Positions 7,904 through 16,597 of a DNA stretch of 64,000 nucleotides are shown piece after piece. How positions within the stretch are numbered: position 1 is the first letter of the stretch; the number at the start of each line of letters is the position of its first letter. Source of the DNA: Acidimicrobiales bacterium AG-414-N20 (lineage in GTDB: Bacteria > Actinomycetota > Acidimicrobiia > Acidimicrobiales > MedAcidi-G1). The translations under genes were made by a program, and so were the position numbers. Under the pieces are notes generated by a model. The model had not been told where the DNA came from. It saw nothing but the letters and a program-made list of their open reading frames with translations, and did not search any database. Location of the stretch: the NCBI GenBank assembly GCA_003214465.1, contig QCLO01000007.1, positions 1 to 64,000 of the forward strand, given 5' to 3'.

Positions 7904-8890
7904 TTAACTGTTTAAATCAACTACAGTTCTGCCTCGGATTTGTCCATCAGTTATCTCATTTGCAGTTTCAATTACTTCTTCGAGGTTAATTGTTTTAGTC
8001 ATCTCGTCTAAATGTTCTATTTTTAGATCTTTCGCTAAACGCTCCCAAGCTGTAATTCGTTTTTCTCTGGGAACATAGACAGAATGAACGCCTCGTAATG
8101 TGACTCCTCGCAAGATAAATGGGGCAACACTTGCTGGAAGGTCCATTCCTTGAGCATTTCCACATGCTGCGACACAACCTTCATCCATAACCGTCGTCAA
8201 TACATTTGCAAGTGTATGACTACCAACAGCATCAACTGCTCCCGCCCACTGCGCTCTCGCTAAAGGTCTTTTGGAAGGTTCTGATAATTCTGAACGGTCT
8301 ATAACTTCTACCGCTCCAAGATTTTGCAAATACGAAGTTTCTTCAGCTCTTCCTGTTGAAGCATGCACTTCATATCCCAGATTCGCAAGGATACTGATTG
8401 CGACACTTCCTACCCCTCCTGCAGCACCTGTTACAAGAACTGGGCCAGAGTCTGGTATCACCCCATGGTCTTCTAAAGCGAGCACACATAGCATCGCCGT
8501 ATAACCAGCTGTCCCTATTGCCATAGTTTGTTTAGTGGTAAAAGCTTCCGGAAGAGGCACTGTCCAATCACCATTTACTCTCGCTTTCTGGCTGAAACCT
8601 CCCCAATGGTCTTCACCTATACCCCAGCCGTTAACTACAACAGAACTGCCTACTGGTATGTCATCACGTTCTGATTCTGAAACAGTTCCAGCTAAATCGA
8701 TTCCTGGCACCATGGGCCATGAACGTATTACAGGTAATTTATTTGTAATCGCTAATCCGTCTTTGTAATTAATCGTTGAAAACTCAACATCGATTAACAC
8801 ATCTCCTTCAGGTAGATCTTCGTTACTTAGTTCACGTATTTCTACATTTATTTCTTCTTCATTTTTTTCAGCAAGTAAAGCTTTAAACAT
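7904..8890 (-). CDS. acuI: Acrylyl-CoA reductase (AcuI / YhdH-YhfP family)
   Basis: Zinc-free medium-chain dehydrogenase/reductase. AcuI reduces acrylyl-CoA to propionyl-CoA with NADPH, detoxifying acrylate derived from dimethylsulfoniopropionate. The 328-residue protein has the family N-terminus (STINYKDGLAITNK), PGIDLAGTV, NGWGIGEDHWGGFSQ and AIGTAGYTAMLCV. The nucleotide loop VTGAAGGVGSVAI is near residue 152, and the FILRGVTLRGV segment fits too. These elements separate AcuI/YhdH from generic quinone oxidoreductases. The physiological substrate is inferred, and no other DMSP gene is in the window. It ends seven bases after the converging tRNA-Leu. Confidence 0.85.
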   Translation of the reverse strand: MFKALLAEKNEEEINVEIRELSNEDLPEGDVLIDVEFSTINYKDGLAITNKLPVIRSWPMVPGIDLAGTVSESERDDIPVGSSVVVNGWGIGEDHWGGFSQKARVNGDWTVPLPEAFTTKQTMAIGTAGYTAMLCVLALEDHGVIPDSGPVLVTGAAGGVGSVAISILANLGYEVHASTGRAEETSYLQNLGAVEVIDRSELSEPSKRPLARAQWAGAVDAVGSHTLANVLTTVMDEGCVAACGNAQGMDLPASVAPFILRGVTLRGVHSVYVPREKRITAWERLAKDLKIEHLDEMTKTINLEEVIETANEITDGQIRGRTVVDLNS

Positions 8891-8917
8891 TAAATCCTCC
8901 GTCTTGAAATTCTTATA

Positions 8918-9640
8918 TTAGCCAGCAAACATTGTTAACCACTGTTCTTCAGAACGTGGTAAAAAAACATAGTTTTGTTGTCTTGTTTGACCCATTAGTG
9001 CCATTGGTTCAGGCGAGTATAAATGTCCTGGGAAAAGAGTTGCTTCGTCTGGAACTTTTGATAATCGATTATGCAAACTGTCGTACAAAGCTGCTGGATC
9101 TCCACCCGGCAAATCAGTTCTTCCACAACCTTCCAAAAACAGAGTGTCGCCTGCTACAAGTCGATTTTCAACTAAGAAACACTGGCTACCAGGTGTGTGA
9201 CCCGGTGTGTGTATTAATTCGATTTTTATTTCACCAACGGTTACTATGTCGCCACTTGAATGTTCCATTACATCTTTGCTTTCAATACCAGTGACTTTAG
9301 TTATGAATTCAGCTTCTTCTTTTTGAGCATGGATAGGGACTGAAACGTGTTCCAATAATTCTTTAACTCCGATAATGTCATAGCCCATCATTGATCCACC
9401 AACATGATCTGGGTGGTAATGGGTAGCTAAAACACCGCTGCATTGCATGCCATCTTCTTCAAGTATTTCAAGTAAAGCATCTATGTCATATGCAGGGTCA
9501 ACTATTACTGATTCACCGGTTTCTCGATCCCCTATTAGATAGACAAAATTGACCATTTGTTTAGCCAAATTGTCAGTATTCCCAAAATCTCTTCCTGAAA
9601 GGAGTTGTTTGAAATAAAGGCGTTCTGTATCTGGGTTCAC
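8918..9640 (-). CDS. Metallo-beta-lactamase-fold hydrolase (glyoxalase II / persulfide dioxygenase-like)
   Basis: A 240-residue MBL-fold enzyme with the metal motif THYHPDHVGG (about 95-104), HTPGHTPGS, GDTLFLEGCGRTDLPGGD and a final FPGHLYS. The GCGRTD element resembles that of ETHE1-type persulfide dioxygenases and related hydrolases, while overall length fits either group, so the substrate cannot be fixed. It lies 27 bases upstream of acuI in the same direction, and the two are probably co-transcribed. Confidence 0.8.
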   Translation of the reverse strand: MNPDTERLYFKQLLSGRDFGNTDNLAKQMVNFVYLIGDRETGESVIVDPAYDIDALLEILEEDGMQCSGVLATHYHPDHVGGSMMGYDIIGVKELLEHVSVPIHAQKEEAEFITKVTGIESKDVMEHSSGDIVTVGEIKIELIHTPGHTPGSQCFLVENRLVAGDTLFLEGCGRTDLPGGDPAALYDSLHNRLSKVPDEATLFPGHLYSPEPMALMGQTRQQNYVFLPRSEEQWLTMFAG

Positions 9641-9747
9641 ATTAACAGGGTACGGAAATTTGAGAGTTTTGATTCATTTTTTGAACGCTTAGTAAGTCTT
9701 GTTTAATTTGTTCGATCCATTTTGAGATACTTCACTATCCTTATTGT

Positions 9748-10677
9748 GTGAGTGAAAATAAACGTCTTGCGTATTTGGGTCCCTCGGGAACATTTACAGA
9801 ACAGGCTCTTTTAAATCAAACTGATTTAAGGGAACTGGAATTAGTTAGTGTTGCCTCGATTCCTGAAGCGCTTAAACAGGTTTCAAATAATGAGGTTGAT
9901 CTTGCTTTTGTGGCAATTGAAAACTCGATTGAAGGCAGTGTAAACATTACTCAAGATACTCTGACTTTCGATGCGGACTTATTAATTCAACGTGAAGTTG
10001 TTTCAAGCATTGAATTGAATCTTCTTGTCAAACCTGGCACTAGTTTGGATGAAATTGAGAATGTCTTATCGTTTCCTCATGCAATTGCTCAATGTAAAGA
10101 TTGGTTGTCCAATAATTTGCCTAATGCAGTAACAGAAGCAGCTAATTCTACGGCTGATGCCGCTAAGCAGGTTTCTGAAGCATCACAAGATACTTTTGCT
10201 GCTATTGGAACTGAAAGATCTGCTGATGCTTACGAATTAGAAATATTGGTTGATGGGATTCAGGACCATTCGGATAACGAAACCCGTTTTGTTCTTGTTG
10301 CTGCCGATGGTGTTCCAAGTCCTACTGGTTATGACAAAACTTCTATTGTTGTTTTTCAAGATGCTGATCGGCCTGGAAGTTTGTTGGGAATTCTTCAAGA
10401 GTTTGCTGCGCGTTCCCTTAATTTGACTCGTTTAGAGTCACGCCCTACAAAAAAAGGTTTGGGCAATTATTGTTTTTTAATAGATCTTGAAGGACATATT
10501 TCTGATGAAGTTGTTGCTGATTGTCTAAAGAATCTTCATGTAAAAAATGGTTCGGTTAAATTTTTGGGCTCTTATCCTGCTGCTGGAGATGAAAATTTGA
10601 TTTCGGATAAAGCAACGGTTAAATCTGAAAAAGCTGATTCGTGGCTTTATGAACTTCGTGGTCGTATTGGTAAATAG
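9748..10677 (+). CDS. pheA: Prephenate dehydratase
   Basis: Converts prephenate to phenylpyruvate in phenylalanine synthesis. The 309-residue protein starts at a GTG with RLAYLGPSGTFTEQAL. The catalytic domain (about 5-185) includes VAIENSIEGSVNITQDTL and ends with the DNETRFVLV motif. An ACT regulatory domain follows (about 197-270) with RPGSLLGILQEFA and the phenylalanine-sensing ESRP motif, so feedback inhibition by phenylalanine is expected. There is no chorismate mutase domain, as usual in actinobacteria. Confidence 0.95.
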   Translation: MSENKRLAYLGPSGTFTEQALLNQTDLRELELVSVASIPEALKQVSNNEVDLAFVAIENSIEGSVNITQDTLTFDADLLIQREVVSSIELNLLVKPGTSLDEIENVLSFPHAIAQCKDWLSNNLPNAVTEAANSTADAAKQVSEASQDTFAAIGTERSADAYELEILVDGIQDHSDNETRFVLVAADGVPSPTGYDKTSIVVFQDADRPGSLLGILQEFAARSLNLTRLESRPTKKGLGNYCFLIDLEGHISDEVVADCLKNLHVKNGSVKFLGSYPAAGDENLISDKATVKSEKADSWLYELRGRIGK

Positions 10678-10689
10678 TTTAAAAACTGA

Positions 10690-10777
10690 TGGCGGAGGGT
10701 GCGGGATTTGAACCCGCGGATCCGTGAGGATCAATGGTTTTCAAGACCATCGCAATCGTCCGCTCTGCCAACCCTCC
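10690..10777 (-). tRNA. tRNA-Ser (TGA), with encoded CCA
   Basis: Read on the minus strand: acceptor GGAGGGT pairs with ACCCTCC, anticodon arm ATGGT-CTTGAAA-ACCAT gives anticodon TGA, and a long variable arm and the T-arm GCGGGTTCAAATCCCGC follow. The 3' end reads discriminator G then CCA (10690-10692), so this tRNA's CCA is genomically encoded, unlike its neighbours. Confidence 0.95.
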
Positions 10778-10837
10778 GTAAATGATCCTACCGTTACTTT
10801 CTCTGCCTCTCTGTCACCCGATAGCATCAGATTGTTA

Positions 10838-10928
10838 GGAGAGGTGGCTGAGTCAGGTTGAAGGCGCTCCCCTGCTAAGGGAGTAAGGGCTTAATAGCTC
10901 TTCGAGGGTTCGAATCCCTCCCTCTCCG
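10838..10928 (+). tRNA. tRNA-Ser (GCT)
   Basis: Class II tRNA with acceptor GGAGAGG pairing with CCTCTCC, anticodon arm CTCCC-CTGCTAA-GGGAG (anticodon GCT), a long variable arm and T-arm GAGGGTTCGAATCCCTC. Discriminator G; CCA is not encoded. Confidence 0.96.
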
Positions 10929-10989
10929 CAAAAATTTAAGACCGTAGAAGTGAACGGAAAACTAATGTTGACCGTAAACTCCTGCAAAA

Positions 10990-11063
<74 letters not shown>

Positions 11064-11093
11064 CAGCTTTCACCTCAATTTTCAAGTCGTTTA

Positions 11094-11897
11094 CTAGTTA
11101 AATCCGAGAATTGTTTGCGGATTATTAATTTCATTTAATTGTCTTAAAATCGGTTCATAGTCATCGAGTTTCATAAGTTTGTATCCGTACAGTTGTAAGG
11201 CTGATTTAGTTGTTTCGTCTAACAATGAAACTGCTTCTTCTAAAGCTTCGTTTAAAACATTTCGTAGTGAATTGTTAGACCAGTTGGTTATAAGTGGTGG
11301 TGCAGGCATTGGTTGGGTTTTTCCGATGACTCTTAAACGATCCACTGCGGGTTCATAATCGAACCCTAGATTCCAAACAACTTCATCTATCGCTGCGACA
11401 TCTGCTTGTTCATTTGCTATCGCTTTCATTGACTGACGGTGCGAACCACAAATTATAGTTTTTTCGAAAAACTTTCCTTTTTCAACAAACGAGTTAACAG
11501 TTGCGAGTAGCGCTCCATAACCAGAATATGAATCATCGCTGTTTATCGCAGCGGTTTTGTTAACGAAATCTTCAACTATCTGAGCTTTATCGTCTGCGCG
11601 ACACACTATGACTGACCGATATTGTCCCGGTTTACAGCCTTCTAATCCATAGTCAAGCGCACCTAATACTTCGACTCTTCCTTGCAGTTCACGAATAGCG
11701 TTCAGTCCACATGTTTGACCGATAAGAAGATCGGTAGCTAACCAAATTTCATAGTGGTCTTTTTCACGTGCCAAATGTTGTGGTGCTGATATGTTTCGTT
11801 TTTTCAAACTTTGAACGATCATCTCCCAAAGCTCGTCGTTGTGTTTTTGAACCTCAGGCCAGTCATACATTGAAAGACCTGCTACCCCTTCACTCAC
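11094..11897 (-). CDS. PhnD-like periplasmic-binding-fold protein lacking a signal peptide
   Basis: A 267-residue protein of the PhnD/phosphonate-binding fold, recognised from the start LSMYDWPEVQKHNDELWE, the CRADDKAQIVEDF strand-helix, SGYGALLATVN, CGSHRQSMKAIANEQADVAAIDEVVW and the late PLITN segment. In transport-linked PhnD proteins a signal peptide or lipobox leads; here the chain starts directly with the domain, so the protein is probably cytoplasmic. The function of such orphan PhnD-like proteins is not known to me. Its start overlaps the end of the upstream hydrolase gene by 8 bases, so the two are translationally coupled. Confidence 0.7.
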   Translation of the reverse strand: MSEGVAGLSMYDWPEVQKHNDELWEMIVQSLKKRNISAPQHLAREKDHYEIWLATDLLIGQTCGLNAIRELQGRVEVLGALDYGLEGCKPGQYRSVIVCRADDKAQIVEDFVNKTAAINSDDSYSGYGALLATVNSFVEKGKFFEKTIICGSHRQSMKAIANEQADVAAIDEVVWNLGFDYEPAVDRLRVIGKTQPMPAPPLITNWSNNSLRNVLNEALEEAVSLLDETTKSALQLYGYKLMKLDDYEPILRQLNEINNPQTILGFN

Positions 11898-12873
11898 CCG
11901 TTGCCTCTTCCAAAATTAAGTGCTGAGAATAAAACTTGAGCATGTCTTTCTTAAATATTTCAGGCTGATCATCTATTCCGCCTATATCCGCTCCTAATCG
12001 GCCATACCCTTGTTTCATTGCATGAACGAAAATGTCATAATCAACTAAATCTGGATCTCCTTGTTTTGTTTCTGGATGGATCATCTTTCCACTATCTTCT
12101 AAAAACAGTATGGGCGCTTCTGGCGCCACTCGAGCTTCTGGCATATGATGCACGGGTTCATAGCGATCAAAACTGTGATGCGCCCCATCAACGATACGCA
12201 TAGCCGCTTTCCCGCCATTTCTATTGATGGCTTCTATTTGGGTTTCAATTTGTTTAATTGAAACCCAGTTATCTATTTCTCCTACAATTGCTCGAACTTG
12301 GGTGTCGCCAATTTGAGAATTTTTGAATTGATGACCACACCACGGATAAACCGAGTAAACAGCAACAAAACCACTATCTGAACCGATAATCGGATCAGCA
12401 AAATTTCGCATTGAAGCCGTCAATACCGCTGAGCCACCCCGGCTGTGTCCTTGAGCCGCAATTCTTTCTGCGTCTATTAAAGGATGTTGAGACAATGTTT
12501 GATACGTAACTAAAAGATCGTATGCAGACGCAGCAAAACTATATTGTGTCTGATTTTCAATAGTCGACTTTACGGATCTAGCCCCAAACGGATCTAAAAG
12601 AAAAACTGCGTAACCTTCACCAACTAACGTTTCGGCATGTGCTTTATGATTCGGTCCTACCCCTAAACTCCCTGGAACGATTATTACTAAAGGAAGCGGT
12701 TTGTTTGTTTCGGGAATAAAGAGTTTCCCATCGATTGTCACCGTTTCACAATTCTCAATATCCGCGATTACTTGATAATAATTTTTTGGATTTCGGGTTA
12801 ATATCTCTACGTTCTCACCAACCACACCCGCATAATCAACTTCTTGTTCCATCCAACGCTTTTCTTGTTCCAT
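11890..12873 (-). CDS. Dienelactone hydrolase-like alpha/beta hydrolase
   Basis: A 327-residue alpha/beta hydrolase. The nucleophile elbow GHSRGGSAVL lies near residue 143-152, and the candidate catalytic His is in DGAHHSFDRYE (about 232-242). LVIIVPGSLGVGPNHKAHAETL carries the oxyanion-hole region, and the layout resembles dienelactone hydrolases but with Ser in place of Cys as nucleophile. The substrate is unknown. It is followed by the overlapping PhnD-like gene and preceded (30 bases) by an aldo/keto reductase gene in the same direction, suggesting a small catabolic operon. Confidence 0.75.
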   Translation of the reverse strand: MEQEKRWMEQEVDYAGVVGENVEILTRNPKNYYQVIADIENCETVTIDGKLFIPETNKPLPLVIIVPGSLGVGPNHKAHAETLVGEGYAVFLLDPFGARSVKSTIENQTQYSFAASAYDLLVTYQTLSQHPLIDAERIAAQGHSRGGSAVLTASMRNFADPIIGSDSGFVAVYSVYPWCGHQFKNSQIGDTQVRAIVGEIDNWVSIKQIETQIEAINRNGGKAAMRIVDGAHHSFDRYEPVHHMPEARVAPEAPILFLEDSGKMIHPETKQGDPDLVDYDIFVHAMKQGYGRLGADIGGIDDQPEIFKKDMLKFYSQHLILEEATGE

Positions 12874-12903
12874 TAATTACTCCTAATAACAAATGATAAG
12901 TTA

Positions 12904-13902
12904 TTAGCGTTCATCATCTCCAGCTCGATATTTCCTAGTGAGATCATCTAATTGCGTCACTGCATCTTCTGAAAGCGGGTTAGCAGTAGCAGCTATTGCA
13001 TCGTCAAGTTGTGCCGGGTTGGTCGCTCCGACAATGGGAGAAGTAACAAATGGTTTCGATAGAACCCATGCAACTGCTAATTGAGCCATAGAAATACCTT
13101 CATTTTCAGCGATTGGCCTGATTTGCTCAACAGTGTCATGAAACTCATCTCGCCAATACCTTTCCCTGTAACGTTTCCCCTGATCGCTTTCCAAAGCAAA
13201 CCTTGAACCTTCTCGTGGAGCGCTTCTTTCATGCTGTCCTGTTAAAAGACCTCCAGCTAGAGGGTTATAAGGTATAACTCCTATCCGATCGTGTTCGCAT
13301 AATGGAAATAATTCTCTTTCCATTTGACGGAACAAAAGATTGTAGCGGGGCTGCACGGATTCAAATCTTTCTAAATTAAGTGTCTCACTTCTACCTATTG
13401 ACCGGGCAAGCAGCCAAGAAGGATAATTCGAACAACCCAAGTAACGCACCTTGCCCATTTTGACTAAATCATCCAAAGCTCCAATTGTTTCATCGATAGG
13501 GGTTTGATAGTCAGGAAAATGAACTTGATACAAATCAATAAAATCTGTTTGAAGTCTTTCTAGCGAAGCGTCAACTGCATCAAAAATATGCCTTCTACTT
13601 GAACCTCTTTGCCAAGGTAAAGAACCCATTGGGGCCCAAAATTTTGTAGCTAAAACAATATCTTCCCGTTTTCCTTTAAGCCATCTACCAATGATTCTCT
13701 CTGTGTCACCTACAGTTTCTTTCCCTGAAGCTGGATACATATCGGCTGTATCAATAAAAGTAATTCCTTTACTTTGCGCTTCATCAAGAATTGCGTGAGA
13801 TGTTTTCTCGTCACATTGATTCCCAAATGTCATGGTTCCCAAGCAAATCTTTGAGACGTTTAATCCTGTTCTTCCTAACTGTGAATGTTCCATCCCAAAC
13901 AC
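12904..13902 (-). CDS. Aldo/keto reductase
   Basis: NADPH-dependent carbonyl reductase of 332 residues with the TIM-barrel AKR signature. It starts QLGRTGLNVSKICLGTMTFG and has the catalytic set Asp-Tyr in DTADMYPASG, Lys in LATKFWAP and His in DLYQVHFPD. SNYPSWLLAR and PIVGATNPAQLDDAI (cofactor-binding end) complete the fold. Substrate unknown. It is the first gene of the leftward run with the hydrolase and the PhnD-like gene. Confidence 0.86.
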   Translation of the reverse strand: MFGMEHSQLGRTGLNVSKICLGTMTFGNQCDEKTSHAILDEAQSKGITFIDTADMYPASGKETVGDTERIIGRWLKGKREDIVLATKFWAPMGSLPWQRGSSRRHIFDAVDASLERLQTDFIDLYQVHFPDYQTPIDETIGALDDLVKMGKVRYLGCSNYPSWLLARSIGRSETLNLERFESVQPRYNLLFRQMERELFPLCEHDRIGVIPYNPLAGGLLTGQHERSAPREGSRFALESDQGKRYRERYWRDEFHDTVEQIRPIAENEGISMAQLAVAWVLSKPFVTSPIVGATNPAQLDDAIAATANPLSEDAVTQLDDLTRKYRAGDDER

Positions 13903-13989
13903 GGTACTAGCGAGTTTGTTTTTTAATAAACAAATCTCAGTTAGAACACTTCGTAAACTGTGTTTGTAGAAAATCTTTCAGGTAAAAAT

Positions 13990-14751
13990 ATGAATGTAGA
14001 ACAAAAATTAGTTGATTTCGCTGTATCAATAGCCAAAGAAGCAGGCGAGTTAACATTGTCTCTTTTTAACGACGTAGATCTAGAAATCATTAAAAAATCA
14101 GACGGTTCTCCTGTTACCCAAGCCGATAGAGGCGCTGAAAGTTTACTAAGGAAAAGAATCTCGGATTCTTTTCCTGAAGATTCAATCATCGGGGAGGAAG
14201 AAGAAAATGTGGTTGGTTCTTCTGGTCGAACATGGACTTTAGACCCAATAGATGGAACCCAATCTTTTATTAACGGTGTTCCTTTGTTTGCTAATCTTGT
14301 TGCTTTTGAAGATGAAAATGGTTCTGCAGTGGGAGTTATAAATCTTCCGGCTATTGATGAATGTATTTGGGCGGGACGCGGTTTGGGGTGTTTCGCTAAT
14401 GGTAAAAAAGTGCATGTTTCAAACACTGAAACTCTTGATGGTTGTTGTGTCGTTACAAGTGGTGTTGATTATTGGAATTCTTTATCTTTTTTTGAATCCT
14501 TATCAGAATCTGAAACCACTGTTAGGACATGGGGTGATGCTTATGGTTATGCCTTAGTCGCGACTGGTCGTGTTGATGCCATGGTTGACCCAATTGTTAA
14601 CCCATGGGATGTCGCTCCAATGCTGACTATTATTCCTGAAGCGGGAGGTGTTTTTACCGATTTTAAAAATGTTGAAACTGCTAACGGTGGAAATGCGTTA
14701 GCTTCAAATCCTGCACTTCATGCTCTTTTAATTAATTTGGTTAACGATTGA
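13990..14751 (+). CDS. hisN: Inositol monophosphatase-family protein, probably histidinol-phosphatase
   Basis: Mg-dependent phosphatase. The metal motifs are SPVTQADRGAE, IIGEEEE, WTLDPIDGTQSFING and VNPWDVAPML, with IIPEAGGVF at the end. The length (about 253 residues) and the WTLDPIDGTQ motif fit the actinobacterial HisN group that dephosphorylates histidinol phosphate; inositol phosphatase activity remains possible. I chose the ATG at 13990 because AGG lies about 8 bases upstream and the family begins close to here; an in-frame GTG at 13960 would add 10 residues. The 3' end overlaps the converging DUF3105 gene by 11 bases. Confidence 0.8.
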   Translation: MNVEQKLVDFAVSIAKEAGELTLSLFNDVDLEIIKKSDGSPVTQADRGAESLLRKRISDSFPEDSIIGEEEENVVGSSGRTWTLDPIDGTQSFINGVPLFANLVAFEDENGSAVGVINLPAIDECIWAGRGLGCFANGKKVHVSNTETLDGCCVVTSGVDYWNSLSFFESLSESETTVRTWGDAYGYALVATGRVDAMVDPIVNPWDVAPMLTIIPEAGGVFTDFKNVETANGGNALASNPALHALLINLVND

Positions 14752-15319
14752 GCACGTAAGGATCGTTCGGGGGTCTGCCTATTCCCCTGTCACAAGTTAT
14801 TCCTGCTTCGGGTGCAGCTTCCCCATCTACAAAAAGATCGACAAATTTATTAAGTCTGTAATCGTTTGCGCTTTCTATCTCTAGTCGTCTACCCCATGCG
14901 GTTGCTACTATTGGAGAAATTTGTCCAGAATGTGGCGAAAGTAAAATTTTTGATCTGTTTGAAAGCATTGTTGTCAATTTTATGATTTCTTCTTTTTCAA
15001 TTTCTGGTTTATAAGTAACCCATACAGCCCCATGCTCCAAGGAATGAACTGCCGCTTCATCTAATAATTCGACTTTATAAATTCCACATGTATGCCATAT
15101 ACCCAAATGATCTCCCCCAACAGGAGGAATGGTTGGGTAATCAACATTTTCATCAGTATGTTCACGTGAAGTTATTACCAAATATTCAACTTCTTCCAAC
15201 ATTTTCTCCGTTGAAATTTCTATAGGTTCACTTTCCCCACTACTACAAGAAATAAGTGCAGCCGCAGAAAGTACTCCCAATAAAGCCATAACTATCCATT
15301 GTTTTTTAAATATGCTCAT
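14741..15319 (-). CDS. DUF3105 lipoprotein
   Basis: A 192-residue exported protein. The N-terminal hydrophobic helix ends in ALISCSSGES, a lipobox, so the protein is probably anchored outside the membrane. The body contains the DUF3105 hallmarks PPVGGDHLGIWHTCGIY, AAVHSLEHGAVWVTY, ILLSPHSGQISPIVATAWGR and a late C-D pair. Function is unknown; the conserved His and Cys hint at metal or redox chemistry, which is an inference. It lies 9 bases downstream of the Rossmann gene on the same strand. Confidence 0.87.
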   Translation of the reverse strand: MSIFKKQWIVMALLGVLSAAALISCSSGESEPIEISTEKMLEEVEYLVITSREHTDENVDYPTIPPVGGDHLGIWHTCGIYKVELLDEAAVHSLEHGAVWVTYKPEIEKEEIIKLTTMLSNRSKILLSPHSGQISPIVATAWGRRLEIESANDYRLNKFVDLFVDGEAAPEAGITCDRGIGRPPNDPYVLNR

Positions 15320-15328
15320 AATTTTTTT
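15320..15328. other. Short gap between Rossmann and DUF3105 genes
   Basis: Nine bases separate the two leftward genes, so they are probably co-transcribed; no terminator is visible. Confidence 0.5.
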
Positions 15329-16324
15329 CTAAACCGTTGTTTTATCACCTTCAAAAATTTCCACAACAATACTTCTTGCAGCTAAATCAGAAAGAAATTC
15401 CGCTGGTTCTACTAGTAACGCAAGTGTAGACATATGATTCAATTTAATTTTATGCTTTAAAAGATATTCTGCAGTTAAAGCTGTAACAGATGCCGCAGCT
15501 AAAGCTGGGTGTTCAGAAACACCCAAAACAATATTTTCTTGAACACCGCTCTTACTCCCTCTCACTTCGACTCTTATTGCTCCAATTCCTCCTTCATTGT
15601 GAGGTGGAGTCAACATTGGAAAAAAAGCTGTAAGTCTATCACGTCGTGTTGCAGCCATTTTTGCTGAAATTCTCAACACTTCTGGAAAAGCATTATGTAA
15701 AAGCATCGGATCTGACAATGCAGCATTATAACAATCTTGAGGTCCTACAGGTTCTGGAAACCACAAAAGTTCCCGACCAGATCCCCCTAATCTTTTATCC
15801 CATTTATCTTCACGCCAACCGTAAGACATCCTACTTAGTGAACGATGATGAACTAAAGCACAAGCAGGACCTCCAGTCCCCATTTTAGAAACATGAATTT
15901 CTTCAGTTTCTTCAAGAAACGTTTTACCATAAGCAGCCAAAACACAACTCAAGCCTGGCGCAAATCCTGTCCCTACTACTACGGGAACCCCGAACTCAGA
16001 AGCTTCTTTTCCTAAATTTAATACCGACACCGTTTCAGATAAACCATCTGAAACAACAACTGTTGGGCGCCTTAAAGTAATTGCTTTTTTAACTGCTTCT
16101 AATTGCGTACCTCTAGGTGATGCCACGACTACGACATCTGCATCCATATTTTGAGAAAAGGGGAAATGTTCAACTTCCACTCGACTACCAAGATTCTTTG
16201 AAGCTAATACCAGTTTCTCGGGTGAAGTGTCCCTAAGAACTATTTTGTCTACAGCATTTGATGATAAAAGTTGCTGTGCAACCTTAGCTCCTACCGCACC
16301 AGCGCCTATAACAAGTGCGCGCAC
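15329..16324 (-). CDS. Saccharopine-dehydrogenase-like Rossmann protein
   Basis: A 331-residue NAD(P)-binding protein beginning at a GTG with ALVIGAGAVGAKVAQQLL, a classic GxGxxG loop. ADVVVVASPRGTQLEAVKKAI and VVVGTGFAPGLSCVLAAYG follow, and the latter resembles the substrate-binding transition in saccharopine dehydrogenase-type reductases. The central part (SKMGTGGPACALVHHRSLS) and a C-terminal helical region are not tied to a known substrate. It overlaps the stop of the 45-codon ORF upstream by one base, so the two are likely coupled. Confidence 0.65.
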   Translation of the reverse strand: MRALVIGAGAVGAKVAQQLLSSNAVDKIVLRDTSPEKLVLASKNLGSRVEVEHFPFSQNMDADVVVVASPRGTQLEAVKKAITLRRPTVVVSDGLSETVSVLNLGKEASEFGVPVVVGTGFAPGLSCVLAAYGKTFLEETEEIHVSKMGTGGPACALVHHRSLSRMSYGWREDKWDKRLGGSGRELLWFPEPVGPQDCYNAALSDPMLLHNAFPEVLRISAKMAATRRDRLTAFFPMLTPPHNEGGIGAIRVEVRGSKSGVQENIVLGVSEHPALAAASVTALTAEYLLKHKIKLNHMSTLALLVEPAEFLSDLAARSIVVEIFEGDKTTV

Positions 16325-16461
16325 TATTCATTACCAAAATTAGAAATTTTTTTCCATCCACCTGTTCTTTTTTCAACACCAGGTTCCTTCTGGAAACTAA
16401 GAGCTCCAGCAACTGCAGCTGCGGTCATTATTGCCGCTAAAGCTCGTCTTAAAATATTCAT
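16324..16461 (-). CDS. 45-residue hypothetical protein, translationally coupled to the Rossmann gene
   Basis: A short ORF, ATG at 16461 to TAG ending at 16324, encoding 45 residues starting MNILRRALAAIMTAAAVAGA and ending in a basic, polar tail (KRTGGWKKISNFGNE). It has one hydrophobic helix, so it is probably a small membrane protein or a non-cleaved signal anchor. The TAG overlaps the GTG of the downstream gene by one base, which supports translation. Actinobacteria carry short DLW-39 proteins near tRNA-Ile and gyrA, but the DLW motif is not present here, so kinship by position is only a suggestion. Confidence 0.6.
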   Translation of the reverse strand: MNILRRALAAIMTAAAVAGALSFQKEPGVEKRTGGWKKISNFGNE

Positions 16462-16464
16462 ACG

Positions 16465-16539
<75 letters not shown>

Positions 16540-16597
16540 TAGAAATAAATGCAAATCTTAAGTGTTTTACTTTAAGAGTTAAAGACTATGTTACGCA

